A DNA stretch of 64,000 nucleotides from Cinchona pubescens (GCA_025175665.1 JANKKI010000153.1:1302001-1366000); one strand, 5' to 3'; counted from the stretch's first letter, positions 24,001-37,070 are shown. Notes: generated from the sequence alone by a model not told the origin. Program-made: numbers and translations.

Positions 24001-27000
24001 ACACTTTGGATTTCCTTGTCATCTGCATCCTTTAGAAAGCTTTCACCATCAGACTCACAACATCTCTTCCCAAAAAAGTAGTCTTCCCTGCCCATAGTCA
24101 ATCAAATACAAAACCTAGCCTATAAAAAATTGACTTACAATACCTATTACTGCCAACACTTTGAAGTTGCAAATGAGGCCCCAATCTTTCAAGTACCAAA
24201 GAATGTAAAGAAGGTTCTCCTATACAATCAAAAGAAGACACTCGAGCTTGTGAATTCTTTTGCATGCTAGCATCATTGTTCTTTTCTTCCATAGCAATGT
24301 GTTGGGTATTGGCTACATCTCTTATTTTCTTGATAGATATTCTCATAGGCTCACCTGGCGTAAATCCCAATCCCGACCTAGGAGCATCAACATGGTATCC
24401 TTATACTCTCAAACTTTTTTGTGCTTCATTATGCCCATGAATTCTTTCACCAGTCACCTTCGGCACTAATTCACCTAACTTCACAGGTTATAAGAAATCA
24501 TAAAGACTTCTCAAGAAATTTTGTAAGCTTTAGCATCAAAATCTCCTTGAACTCTTCTAATGGGAGGTGAACCAATTATAATTGCTGAGATTTTTGTGAG
24601 AGAAGTCATGAAATTATGTTTAATCGTTAGAGGAACCTTCTCCTAAATGAAGGGAGACTGCCCTTCCTTTGGTTTCAATCGAGGCATGTATCGAAAGACA
24701 TGAGGAGCTATTGTAGCTTCGAGTTTCTCTTTTTCTTTTTGAGGCATTGAGGCAATTCCAATGCATACCTGCAAGTTTCTCCACACATCTGTCCAAAGGA
24801 GCAGATAATCCATCTCACTTTTCTTTCGTGTTGCTACTTGAATCTGACATTCCTTCAAAGCAAAGGCATCTCATTTATTGTTGGAGTCAACATACAATTT
24901 TGCATCAATAAAATGTGACTCTACTTCTGTGAATGGTTTAATATCAGCACAAACTTTCGCCGCAATTCCATTGCTAATGTATTTAAAACATTAGTGAAGG
25001 GTTGATGGTACCACCTCATTTTCATGAACCCAAGGCCTTCTTAGTAGCAAATTGTATGACATCCTTGCATCCATCATATAGAAAGAGCACTAGCCTTCAA
25101 TTCACCAATAATCAAGTCTAAATGAATCATTCCAATTGCTCGTTGGCCCTCCTGATTGAAGATCTGGATTGTTAAGCAACTTGCAGATAGGTCATCTAGT
25201 GAAACAACAAACTTTTTCATAGTTGACTTTGGCATGATATTGATGGCAAAACCACCATCGATGAGTATCCCAGTGATTTACCTTTTACTCCTTGACAAAA
25301 CCCGAAATGAAGAGAGGACAATTATATCACATCGATCCTAGCAGAAGATCTTCGTCGGTGAAAGTAATGGTTGCACAATATACTTTTTGATTACCATTCT
25401 TTGGAATAGGCTCTTCAGAATTATTATCCTTACCATCACATTCTTGAAGAACATTTACGAGAAAGCGTTTAGCCTCTTATAGAAGCTCGAACAGATCATG
25501 AATGATTGACTCTAACGAAGATAGCTCTAATTCTACGGAAGGGCCACTATATTTTGTTAGATTTGCAAGAACATCAACTTTTTCAGTCACATTCTTGTCC
25601 TCAATTTCTATTGAGGAAGTTATATTGACATTTTCTACCTGGCCTTTCTCAAAAACCCTTTTGAAAAATATTCTCCAAGCATGACGGCATACACCATCTT
25701 TGAGTATCTTAATCACCTTTCTTCAAAGAGGTCCTAGTACAAACCACAGAATGTTGGCACCAAAGTAGCTAATTTTTTTGGAGTTGTCTACAATGGCGGT
25801 CTTTGTTTTGGATAGAACATTGTCATATTTTTCTCCGTCTAGTTACAAGGATCTATTCTCCTTCTTCTTAGGCATTCAAATCAAAGTTGCTCATACATTT
25901 ATCTATCGAGTTCTCCATATCTAGGCAAACTTAAACTAGTTCAAGACTCTCGAACTATAATAGAATTGTTGCCTTACACAAAGGAGACACTGTAGGATTG
26001 CCCATTGATGGACTGTCAAGTCTCTTGGGTTACAAAACAACACTTGGAAGGTTTGATCTAGCTACATCTTCTATGTCGAGGATAAGCCTCCTCTCTCTAG
26101 ACAATCTCATAATTTTGTCTTTGACAAAACATTTTTCTATTGGATGGCTGACTACCCAATGGTACTTGAAGTACCTTGGACCATTAATTTTCCCACCTCT
26201 TCAGGGAGTTTTGGTTCAAGTAATTCAAACAATTGTTTTTCAACAAATCCTCTAGGATATTGGGAACACCAAAATCGGGGAAAAAAAAGGATATTGCTTT
26301 TCTTCCATCTCCTTCAAAGTCACTCGCTGTCTACTGAATGAGGGTCGTGACTCATCATTCTTCTTGTCTTTGCCTTTGTCAATTGAAGAGATTCTAACTG
26401 GGGTCGCATTCACTGTCATAGACTCTCTGTTATTCCCATTCTTCATAAACTTTTCCATTTTCTTGACATCTTTGTTCTCCTTTTTCTTCTTTTCAATTGG
26501 GACATTCATTCCATGATTAGCAATGCTTAGTTCCAAGTCATTCGCTTTAGTCATCAATTTATTGAAAGTTTTAGGCCAGATTTCTTGAAGAATGTAGGAT
26601 AGACGCCTCCAATGCAAACCTTGTATGCACATTTCAATAGAAGAAGTCTTGAATAGTCTGTCTTTGTAGTTAAGGCACAGATTGTGCCAATGATCAATGT
26701 AGTTGATAACTACTTCATTCTTCCACTGCCTTACAGTAGTAAGTTCCATCATGCTAACGATTCGAAGTGTCCTATTGAAACGGTTCAGTTGCACTAAACT
26801 CAAGCTCCATCTACTCCCAACTATCAATTAACTCATGTTTAAGTCTGCATACCAGTCAAAAGCATTACCCTTCACCGATCTCACAAATTGCTTCACAAGA
26901 ATGTCACTATTAGTGCCAGCATTATTACACATCCGAAATTTCGGAGGTTGGTAATTAAATGACATGCTTAAACAATATATCCTTTTTGTGTAAGGTTTAG

Positions 27001-27782
27001 AATAAAAAATCAAAGATTGTGATGAGCCACCTAATTGAGCTCTCACGGAATTGTCTATCGTGTCTTGAAGTTGCTTGACTGAAAGAGAGGCTACAAACAT
27101 AGGTTGTTCATTATCTTGAAAAGAAGTAGATTGCGGGCATTCTCTTCAACAATTTTACCCTTAATGAACGAGTTGTCATCATTTTTGTGGCTAGACTCTC
27201 TTCTACTGAGAATTTCTAACTTGACAAGAAGTAGATTGCGGGGATTCTCTTCAACATTTTTACCCTTAATGATTGAGTTGTCACCATTTTTGTGGCTAGA
27301 CTCTCTTGTACTGAGAATTTCTAACTTGTTCCTCACCTTTGCAATTTGAAAATCGTTTCTTCAATGATCTTTGTCAAATCATCGATCGTCTTAGACATGT
27401 TGCTCACTTGTTCTTCTAGATGCGAAGCATTTATCACCATGGATGGCATAATGTTGGGCTATTCAGAAGTGATGCCTTTAGAGTTGATCTTATGCAGATC
27501 TCCAGTTAGAACCTTAGATGAATCCAAAGCATTGCTCGCGGTAGAAGATCTACTGAACATACCATGGAAGCCTTCCTTTGCAGTGAATTGACCGGATCTA
27601 AATGACTCCAATGAGATTACATAGCTCCGCTCACTTGTATCTGTACTTGCAATTTTTTGTTGGGTTATCCTAGTAGCGAGTGCTTTACCTCTAGTGCAAG
27701 TCATTGGTCTAGAGTATGACTCCGCAGAAGAAGTTTCAAACGCAATGTTCTCTTGGGTAGACTGATTTCCTTGTGCAGCCAT
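21058..27782 (-). pseudogene. Second Tat-like Ty3/gypsy gag-pol remnant
   Basis: Minus-strand order: N-terminal leader (27782-27459, MAAQGNQSTQENIAFETSS), gag (27100-26252, FRMCNNAGTNSDILVKQFV, NEVVINYIDHWHNLCLNY), an aspartic protease region near 25280-25210 (ILIDGGFAINIMPKSTM; the residue after DGG, usually Ser, is Phe), RT (IPVKKNGQIRIWVDF-like block at ~23400; ECYIDDLIVKS near 23100), thumb and gypsy RNase H (22925-22430), a second RNase H (TRTGARIVFISPERF, NNVVEFQVWIIGLQMALEM, ~22200-22000), and the integrase end (GLAEAFNMTLCNLLNTV, WDGFYVVREV, ~21640-21058). The double RNase H again points to Tat. The distance from the second RNase H to the integrase Glu block is ~340 bp, too short for the zinc finger and first Asp blocks, so these are deleted. 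Stops and frameshifts are frequent. Confidence 0.9.
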
Positions 27783-27839
27783 GAAACTTTAAGAGAAGAG
27801 ATATGAAGGGCAGAGTTGGTATCAATGGGCATGCCAAAA

Positions 27840-28760
27840 TTTGTTCACACAAATTTCCAGAATGGAAATAATACTGAAAATCATGGACAAATAATCAAAA
27901 GGTCAATTCTATTGATTTAAATAAAAAAATAGGTACACAAATCTGATTTTGTATTTAGTATTTTTTTTTTACAGAAAATATTCAGTTGATTTTTATGCCA
28001 TTAAATTGCAAATCTAAAGACGATATATCTTCTTGTTGTGATTTGGTGACTAGAAGAATATTTGCCGAAAACTTGCAGCAAAAAACTTGAACATATCTTA
28101 ATGAAAGACGTCTCCAATCTGCAAAGGATTTGAAGATTTATCAGCACTTGACGACTTGAACACTTGAAAAATTAACAGTACTTGAAGAGTTGAACACTTG
28201 GAGATTGATCAGCACTTAAAGATTTGAACACTAGAAAATCAACCAACACTTTAAGATTTGAGGATTGATCGGCAATTTTAGACTTGAGGACTTGAGGATT
28301 GATTTACTCTCAGAACTTGAGGACTTGAGGATTGATCAACACTTGAAACTTGAGAATGTGAAGATCTTGTAGGATTTTGAGGACTTGATGGTCAAAGAAC
28401 GCAGAGAGCTTCAAGAACTTGACAGACATGATGTATGTAGCAAATCTCTAAAGAAATGTCTTATCTAAAGGAGAGAACCCTTATTTATAGGTAAAAAATA
28501 GGGTTGCCTACCCTAATGGGTTATTTGAGATTTAAGTCACCCATGATTGAAGACAAAATATTGGGCCAACCCATTGACATAATCAAAAACAATTTTACTA
28601 GACTCTCAATCAATTTCACTTAATTTATTTTATTTAAGTTCGGCCATGACTTAAATTACATTTGAATGTAATCAACCAAGAAAAATTAATTGATTTCTTA
28701 ATTAATCGAGATGTGAAAATTTCGATGTGTACAATGTAGCATTATCACAAAAAAGAAAAT
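27840..28760 (-). promoter_or_regulatory. Probable 5' LTR of the minus-strand gypsy element
   Basis: It lies upstream of gag in the minus sense, with a TATA box (TATAAATA on minus at 28489-28482). The region downstream of it (28400-28110) is made of ~35-50 bp degenerate repeats around GAGGACTTGAGGATTGATC. A plausible 3' terminus TGTGTGAACA ends near 27838, just before the leader of gag. The matching 3' LTR is not intact: only ~57 bp (19213-19268) resemble 27862-27919. Exact ends are uncertain. Confidence 0.6.
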
Positions 28761-29052
28761 AATCTTTTTTCTTACATAGCCTAGATAAGGCAAAGCAACA
28801 TTTATTCTAATAGAGATTTACAAGGGATATCAAATATATGAAATGACCAACTGCACATCATCAAAAGCCAAAAAATTACTATTACAAAATACTAACAACA
28901 AACTGTAAGATTCGCATTAAAATATATATATATAGGTATAAGATTTAAAAAGTAATAAAAATGTTATCTACCCGACTATCCCCAAAGTTTCACATACTTT
29001 TTTTTCTTTTTCGTACGTCAAGTTTCACCTAGATTAGGAGTATATAAAATTG

Positions 29053-30400
29053 GGGCAAATGGCGATGCACATTATTAAATGTTCACAAGTTACTATTTTT
29101 GCCTACAATTTTTTTTTTTTTTTTTTTTGTGACCAAATGTCATTCAACTTCTAAAATCATTGCTAATGCCCTTTTGTCCATATGAGGCATTAAGTTATTG
29201 TTAATTCCAAAATGTGAGGGCCACACGTATTTTTTAAGGATTAAAATGTCATATAATAGACCAATGGTAATCTTAAGTCATTGTTCATCTTCTTCCTCAC
29301 ATTTAATTATTTTTTGGATATCTTCTTTCATAAATCATTTCTCCAAATCCTACCAAACAAATATACAAATTTCTCTATTTTCCAAATCATGTACAGAGTC
29401 TCCTCTTAAACTGAATGTTCTTCCGCTCCAAAAAATTCTTCATTCACCATAATCATGATCCCAAAAAAAAATAGAAGAAAATTCTTTACTCACCATAATA
29501 ATAATTCAAAATTTTCTTCAATTGTCTACAGATGAATAGCCTAAGGAGAACAAAAAAAGGGTAAAAATAACCAAGTAAAACTAAAATAAAATTTTAAGAT
29601 ATGAATCAAACTCTAGAGATTTTAAGATTCTCCCTTCTTTAAATTCATTTTCAGATTATCAATCCCAAAATTTGTAAAATTTGATTACCATAAAGTATTA
29701 TAAGTAATGCCACTTATCAAACTATATCTTAACAATAAAATTCAATAGAAAAAATCTTTTGCCACAAAATCCAAAATCCTCAAAATTATCAAAAAAAATT
29801 TCAAGACCATCTCACCCAGTTGATGAAATTAAAAAAGAGAAAAAAATAGATAAAACAAAGGTTCTTCCTAAAAAGTACCCAAAATTGATAGCAATTCTAT
29901 GTAAAGCCATGGCTTCTTTTGTTTTTTTGTTTTTTTTCCCCACAATTGAAATATTAACTTGTTAATTGTGGGAATTGGTAATAGGAGTTGTAAGAGAGCT
30001 GATAACTATAATGAAGAAGGCAAATATTAAAGATTTGGATGAGATGAAATTATAATCATGGGAAAAAAATCTTGATTTTTTCTCGTCTGGGCAAGAGATG
30101 GATTTGGTGACCATTGATAGTAGGCAATAGAAATTTGGATGAGAGATGAGAAGCCTAATGGTAGTGGTAGTGATCTAGGGTTGAAGAAATCAGGTGTACT
30201 GTGACGTTTTTACTTTTATCAAAATTACGTGGCTCACGCGTTTTCTTCCCTAACGTCTAATTTAACAATCCAAGTTGACGAAAAGGGCTTTAAATGATGA
30301 TTTTAGAAGTTGAATGACTAATTGGCCATCAAAAAAGTTCAATAGCCAAAATCAGTCTGTAACTTGTGAAAGTTTAATGACGTATATGGCCTTTTGGCCC
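29053..30400. mobile_element. Non-autonomous MULE-like TIR element (~1.35 kb)
   Basis: Terminal inverted repeats of roughly 190-250 bp: the left begins GGGCAAATGGCGATGCACAT, the right (minus) GGGCCAAAAGGCCATATACG. Both continue with TTCACAAGTTAC and CATTCAACTTCTAAAATCAT. Flanks ATAAAATTG (29044-29052) and ACAAAATTA (30401-30409) agree at 7 of 9 bases, as expected for an old 9-bp duplication. The centre is AT-rich and has no transposase; the small ORF at 29759-29965 is unconvincing. Confidence 0.78.
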
Positions 30401-30413
30401 ACAAAATTATTAA

Positions 30414-31236
30414 GGGTTAATTACACTTTACTCTCCTAAATCTACATTCCAATTGTACTTTGCCCACTGAACTTAAACAATGTACATTTTACCCCTTCTA
30501 AAATATTTCATATTATAAATAATTATAAAATGATGATGTGGATTGTTTTGACATTATTACCCTCCAAACTTTTAAGGACAAATTACTTTCCCTTTATTTA
30601 TTTTTAATGTTTCCATATAATGCTTTTATTTTTTTTTAATTTCGTAATAATAAAAGGATTTCTTGAATGAACTGCAAAATAGTTGTAACACATTTTATAC
30701 TTTATAAAAACAATTGTGTATGTGCTTCGATGTTGTACGAAAAAAAATAAAAATGTACTTATTTCGTAAAAAGATATTTTTTTTCCACCTTATTATTAAT
30801 TGTGAAATGGAAAATATATTCTTATATGAAATATACTTAATTAAAAAATTATTGATAATTTTATCATACTCCTGTTTAACATGATCATAAAATGTTGTAT
30901 AAGAATCAGATTTTTATGATTTAGTTCTATAATAAATAAAATAATATATAGTTGCCCCCTAAAGTGATTCCATGTTTATATAGATGGAATTCTCTCATAG
31001 ATTCCATTAAATAAATAAATAAAAGGAATATGTGCAATCATTAGAAATAAAATAAAAGGAGAATAACTTTGCACGCAAATTTTTGGAGGATATTTTTGTC
31101 AAAACAAACATCCACATCACTTTTTTAAAATTATTTATATAATGGAATCTTTGAGGGGGCAAAATGTATATTATTTGGGTTCAGGGGGCAAGTGCAATTG
31201 GAGTGTAGGTTCAAGAAAGTAAAGTGTAATTAACCC
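30414..31236. mobile_element. MULE-type MITE (823 bp) with 9-bp target duplication
   Basis: TIRs of ~170 bp start GGGTTAATTACACTTTACTC at both ends (right end on minus: GGGTTAATTACACTTTACTT), followed by CCAATTG and GAACCCAAATAAT/GAACTTAAACAAT blocks. Flanking AATTATTAA (30405-30413) and AATTATTTA (31237-31245) match at 8 of 9. It has no coding capacity. It inserted only 4 bp from the end of the neighbouring TIR element, inside that element's own target duplication. Confidence 0.88.
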
Positions 31237-31245
31237 AATTATTTA

Positions 31246-31999
31246 CTCATCAATCATACTAGTAAATTTCCATTTCTAAATAGAACAAAGTGCCAATTTG
31301 GTCACTAAACTATGTTTCGATTGTCATTTTAATTATTAAATTTGTTAGGTGGCCGAAAATGTTAATAAACCTCTAAAATTGTGTTCTAAAGGGTTAGACC
31401 ATCTATTTTAGCCATTAAGTACTCTGTTAAGTCATTTTTGTGAATGTCACATGACTTTTAGTAGGGTAATTTCTTTAATCACTCTTTGTCACACTTTATT
31501 CATCAATTATCAAAATGACGTAGTTTAGACTTAAAATAAGACAAAACAATGTAATGAATTCCAAAGAGGAAAAAAAAAGGATACGGAAAGAGGGCTCTGC
31601 TCATGTCCCAACACCCAAAGCCGCCCTTCCCTTCTATCACCGTCACTAGTGCTACTAATGCCAACACCTCCACCAGTTCAATTTTTTCCCTCTCTTTTAT
31701 GCTGATGATTTCGTACCTACCAAAAATAAACAGCCCTTTGCTGAAAAACAAAGATACTAAAAGGTCATTTGCTCTATGATCTTTTGATAACTGATACAGG
31801 GATATTTTGTAGGGGATGAGATATGGTTTGGCGCCGTTGCAGAAGAAGCAAAAAACTCCTTTGTATCCGGATGAGGAGGAAGACCAGGAAATATGATTGA
31901 TGGCACTTAGATTAATTATGAGCAAAGAAGATGATTCCTTGGAAAACTTGTCTTTATTACTGCACAAACACTATCTTAATGGCTGCTCAGACTACAAGG
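31246..31999. other. Spacer without a recognised gene
   Basis: The first part (31290-31470) reads like one arm of a MULE-like TIR (CCAATTTGGTCACTAAACTATG), but I found no partner arm. A 154-codon minus frame at 31967-31503 has no domain I recognise and a composition like random AT-rich DNA. Confidence 0.45.
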
Positions 32000-32586
32000 T
32001 GTAAATATTTAGTTTGTAATATAAAATAATTTTGAAAAATTAATGGGTATATGTTGTAATTTAAAAAATAAAAAATTGCAACGCACATGCGCTGCACAGT
32101 GGTAGCGCATGTGCGCTAAAGGCAGTAGCAAAAAAAGGTTCAGTGCACATGCACTGCTACAGTGCGCTCCTGCTGTATGACCGTTGAAAATTGAAAAACA
32201 AGTAAAATGGAGGAAGTTGCAACTTTTGGTTCAAGAGAGGTATTCCATAGATTAAAAAGGTGTATTCTAATGGATTCTCCTGCACTTCCATCTCTATAAA
32301 AGGAGTCATACCCACTAATTCATAACAACAATTCTTATTAAAAATCTCTCTCTCCATATACATTGTTTTCAGGAAGATTTCTAATTTTTACTATTAGAAA
32401 TCTTCAAGAATGAATTTGTTATATTCTAGAGGTAGATTGCTATTAACCCAAAAGCAAACTATTAAATATAGTGGGGACAATCAAAACCTTAAGAAAAGTG
32501 TTATACACGCCTCAAATTCTATAAGTTTTGATATCCCCAATTTTATTAAAAACACTTGTTTCCTACTCCACATTTGCTATCTTTCA
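32000..32586 (+). repeat. Copia 5' LTR
   Basis: Direct repeat of 37540-38144. TATA box TATAAAAGG at 32295-32303, preceded by a cluster of GCGCATGTGCGC-type palindromes (32080-32170) in U3. The two LTRs differ by many substitutions and small indels, so insertion is not recent. Confidence 0.9.
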
Positions 32587-32636
32587 TAAACAATTTTAAA
32601 GTTTTGATTGTGACCAACCATGAAAATAGGTGGTGA

Positions 32637-35600
32637 GTCTGCCTTCAACGTAATGAATCAAACTTTTGTCAAGTTAGATCATCTTGATGGTACTAGAACA
32701 AATTTCAACCGGTGAAAAGACAAAGTAATATTTTTTCTCACTGCATTAAAAGTGCTTATGTCTTAGACCCTACATTGCTCGAAATTCCTGCACCAACCGT
32801 TGGTGATTCGGAGGAACTCAAGACACAACGCGAAAAAAATGAGAAGGATGAGATCGTTATGTCACATTCTTAACACCTTTTTGACCGTCTTTATGATCTT
32901 TTAACAATGGTCAAGATTCTCCAAAAGAAATTTGGACTGCCTTGGAATACAAATAAGCTATACAAAAATAAGGTTCGGACAAATTTTTTATTAAAAAATA
33001 TTTTGAATTTCGTATTGTTGACTCTTCTTCTATTTTGGATCAAATTCATGACCTTCAAATTATTATTTCAAAGTTATCTTGGTGTTGAAATTTCAGAATC
33101 ATTACAAGTGGGGGCAATTATTGCAAAATTACCTTCTGGTTGGAATGATTATCAAAAGAAAATACTTCATACTACTGAAATTTTGACAATTGATCAAGTT
33201 TTGAAACATATGAGAATTGAAAAAGATACTAGAAATATTCATAAGAAGAATTTAGAACTTGTTTCAAAAGTGAATTTTATTGATGAGAATAAGAATCAAA
33301 TCACAAGTTCTAAAAGAAAGTTTTCTAAAAATACTAATTCTATGGACAAGTTCAAAAATAATAGAATATGTTACAATTGCAACAAGAAAGGACATTATAA
33401 GAATGAGTGCAATTCCAACAAGAAACAAAAGAAAAATAATGCCCCTAAAGCAAATCTTGTTGAAAGAGATGTTGAAATTGTTGCAATGGTAACTGATTGT
33501 CACATTAGTATGATTTGTAAATTAAATGTGACAATTTCAACCAAATCAAATGATTGGCGGTATGATTCTAGTGCAATTGTACATATCTGCAATGATAAGT
33601 CACGATTCAAAACTTTTCATAGCATGGAACATCTGGCTAAGAAATGCTCATGGGTAATGATGTACTGATAATAAAAATTCTCTAAGAGGTTTACTCCATT
33701 TTTCTATTTTTTCTAAAATTATCAGCTTAATTCTTGGTCAAATGGTCTCATGATTCTAAGTATTTCTTTCTTATGTTGGATACTTAAGTCTATGCACCTT
33801 GTTTTTTTTGTGACTGGTACCCAGCTAGAAATAAAAGAAGTAAATGTAATTTGTGTTTTAATGAAGCATGTATAAGTTGTGTAGAAAAATATTCAGATTT
33901 TAAATTCCAGGAAGAACAAAATATAAAAAATATTTCATATAAATGAAAATGCTTTTGATAGAATAACTAGACTAGAACAAATTTTAGCTAACATAGAAAA
34001 AGAAATTTTTTATAATTTTTCAGCCAAATTTCATGGCAAGGGAAGTGTGGAGTTGCAATTCACTTTCGGCAAGAAACTTGTATTAATGAATGTACGTTAT
34101 GTTCGAGAAATAAGAAAAAATCTTGTATTAGCCGATATATTGAATTAAAAAAGGCTGAAAGTTGTATTAGATCAAACAATGCTATCTTGTCCAATAATGG
34201 TGTGTTTGTAGAAAATGGTTACTCTTGTGATGGATGTTTAAATTAAGTATCAATAAAGACAATATTTCGGTTTATATTGTGGATTCTTCTTATACTTTAT
34301 GGCATGGTAGATTGGGGCATGTTAATCATAAAGTACTTTATTTTATGTCCAAACATGGATTAATATCTATCAAAGATAATTTTGAGAAGAAATATAAAAC
34401 ATGCATTCAACCAAAAATCACTAAGTTGCCCTTTCCTTAAAATTGAAAGAAATACACAATTATTAGAACTTGTGCACTCGGATGTTTGTGAATTAAATGA
34501 TTTTCTAACAAGAGGAGTTAATAGATATTTCATCACTTTCATTGATGATTGCTCTAAATATGTGCATGTTTATTTGATGAAAGCAAAAGATGAAGCATTT
34601 GATATGTTTAAATCTTATAACTTTCTTGTAGAAAATCAAAAATCAATTGGATAAAAAAATCAAAATATTGAGGAGTGATAGATGTAGTGAATATTTTTCT
34701 ACTGAATTCTCAATATTTTGTGAACAAAATGGTATTATACACCAAACAAGTACACCATACACTCCACAACAAAATGGTTTGGCTGAAAGAAAAAATAGAA
34801 CTTTATGGGACATGATTAACACCATGATTCTAAATTCTGGTTTGCCAAAAAATTTGTAGGGAAAAGCTTTATTGGCTGCTTATCATTTATATAATCGAAT
34901 TCCGTCTCTTAAAACTAAAGTGTCACCATATGAAATGTGGATACTTCCATAGGTTAGCCATGAGAGAAAACCAAACTTAACTTATCTTAAAGTATGGAGA
35001 TGTATAGACTATTATAGAGTCTCAGATAACAAAAGGATAAACTTAGAATTTAGAACACTTAAAAGTGTATTTATTGGCTATACTGAAAATTCTAAAACCT
35101 ATAGACTATTTGATATTGATTCTAGTATCATAATTGAATCAAGGGATGTTAAATTTTTTTAAAGTAAATTTCTCACAGATTCAACTATGGATGTGGATCC
35201 AAATAAAATACAAGAACCGACTCCAAATGTTGATACTTTTTCTAGTAACAAAAGGAAGAAAATTGATATTTCTTCTAACCTTAGAAGAAGTCAAATACAA
35301 ATGAAAGAAAAATATTTGTCTTCTGATTTCATATCTTCACAAGCTATTATTTTTTAGTTGAATGCAATAGAGATTACTTATTTAATAAGATACCAATCTT
35401 ATTAAATATAGAAGATCGTAAATCTTTTAGTGAAGCTATGTCATCAAGGGATGCAACATTTCATTTTTGGAAAGAGGCCATAAATAATGAGATAGACTCA
35501 ATATTATCAAATAATACTTGAGTTCTAGTAGATTTATCTCCTGATTCTAAACCTATTAGATGTAAATGGGTGTTTATGATGAAATATGCCACTGATGGAT

Positions 35601-37070
35601 CTATATTAACATATAAAGAAAGATTTGTATATAAAGGTTTTAGACAAAATGAAGGAATTGATTATTTTGACACTTATGCACCTGTTACAAGGATTACATC
35701 CATTAGGGTGCTAATGTCATTAGATTTCATTTAAATCTGTGTGTATATCAAATGAATGTTAAAACAACCTTTTTAAATGGTGACTTGGATAAATAGGTGT
35801 ATTTGGAACAAGCAGAAGGTTTTCTATTACCAAGAAATGAAAATAAAATTTATAAATTAGTTAAATCTCTATACGACTTAAGATAAGCACCCAAACAATG
35901 ACATGAAAATTTTGAATCAACTTTACTCTTTAATGGATTAGATATAATAATGCTGATAAGTGAATTTATTCTAAATTTATTGAAGCGTATGGTGTGATTA
36001 TTTGTCTATATGTAGACGATATGCTAATTGTTAGTACTTCCTATAAGGATATAGAAGAAACTAAAAAGTATCTATCTTCACAATTCAAAATGAAAGATCT
36101 TGATAAAATGGATATTATCTTAGGTTAAAGTTAAAAGGCATAGTGGGGGTTATACTTTATATCAAGCACATTATATTGAGAAAATCTTGAATAAGTATCA
36201 ACATTTAAATGTAAAAGAAGCAAATACTCATTTTGACCCTAACTTTAAGATGAGTGAGAATACTGGCAAACCTATTGCTCAACTTGAATATGCAAGTGTA
36301 ATAGGGAGTTTAATATATGTAATGAGTTACACAAGGCCAGATATTTCTTTTTTCATGTGTAAATTATCTAGATATACTAAAAGTCCTGATAATGATCATT
36401 GGAAAGCAATTAGGAGAGTATTTGGTTATCTTAAAAGAACTAAAGATTTAGGACTTTTCTACAATAATTTTTCAGCTGATAAATCTGCTTGAAGGGTGTT
36501 CTGATGCTAATTAGTTTATTAACAATTAGTAATAAATGCTGTCTACAAGCGGATGAATTTTTATGTAAGGTGGATGAGCAGTTTCATGGGTTTCAAAGAA
36601 ATAATCGTAATTTGCTCATTCTGCAATAGAAGCTGAATTCATAGTTTTGGCCTCAACTTGTAAAGAAGCGGAATGGTTGAGAGACATTATTAGACATCAA
36701 GTTGTGACATCAACTAATGCCAACCATTGCTTTGATTTGTAATAGTAAAGCCACAATGTCTAGAGTATTGAATAAAATATGCAATGGTAAATCTAGACAT
36801 ATAAGTTTAAGACATACTTATATTAAACAGTTGTTAAATGATGGTATCGTAACTGTTGTGTATGTAAGAACATATAATAATTTAGCGGATTCGTTGACTA
36901 AATCTCTTACGAGAGATTTGGTGAAATCGACGTCATTAGCAATGGGAAAAAAAACCCTTTATCTAAAACTACTAGCAATGGTAACCCAACCAGTTTATTC
37001 TAGCACTACCAATATATTAAAAGGTTTAAAGGGCAAAAACAAGTGGCTAATAAGTAGTTGTGAGCACTAA
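32637..37070 (+). pseudogene. Copia gag-pol remnant
   Basis: Gag runs from ~32640 (FVKLDHLDGTRTNF) to a zinc knuckle CYNCNKKGHYKNEC (33369-33410). The protease site reads WRYDSSAIVHIC (~33557), with DSS instead of the catalytic DSG. After the foreign insert, HGKGSVELQFTFGKK (34031) leads to GAG-pre-integrase (LWHGRLGHVNHKVLYFMSKHG), the integrase core (ELVHSDVCELN, FITFIDDCSKYVHVYLMK, YTPQQNGLAERKNRT), RT (CKWVFMMKYATDGS, DYFDTYAPVTR, CLYVDDMLIVS ~36003) and RNase H (GSLIYVMSYTRPDISF, LADSLTKSL). More than ten stops or frameshifts occur, including TAG in LNGDLDK*VYLEQ. Motifs fit the Tork-like copia group; that assignment is from memory of motifs only. Confidence 0.92.
33665..34022 (+). other. 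Foreign insert in copia: badnavirus-like cysteine-rich module (possible endogenous pararetrovirus fragment)
   Basis: The copia frame reads MGNDV up to 33664 and resumes with AKFHGKG at 34023; ~358 bp between have no copia counterpart. One plus frame inside (stop at 33785-33787, stop at 33944-33946) encodes cysteines at 33800, 33809, 33845, 33854, 33869 and 33878. Their spacing is exactly CX2CX11CX2CX4CX2C. That spacing is known as the second Cys-rich motif of badnavirus-type Caulimoviridae polyproteins, near the capsid region. A short Leu/Glu-rich stretch in another frame follows (33960-34020). No other viral domain is seen, so this is at most a small, broken fragment. A chance pattern or another zinc-binding TE protein remains possible. 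Confidence 0.45.

Noticed and set aside
31503..31967. 154-codon minus frame
   Set aside because: No recognisable domain, low-complexity Ser/Phe/Leu composition; cannot be separated from chance in AT-rich DNA.
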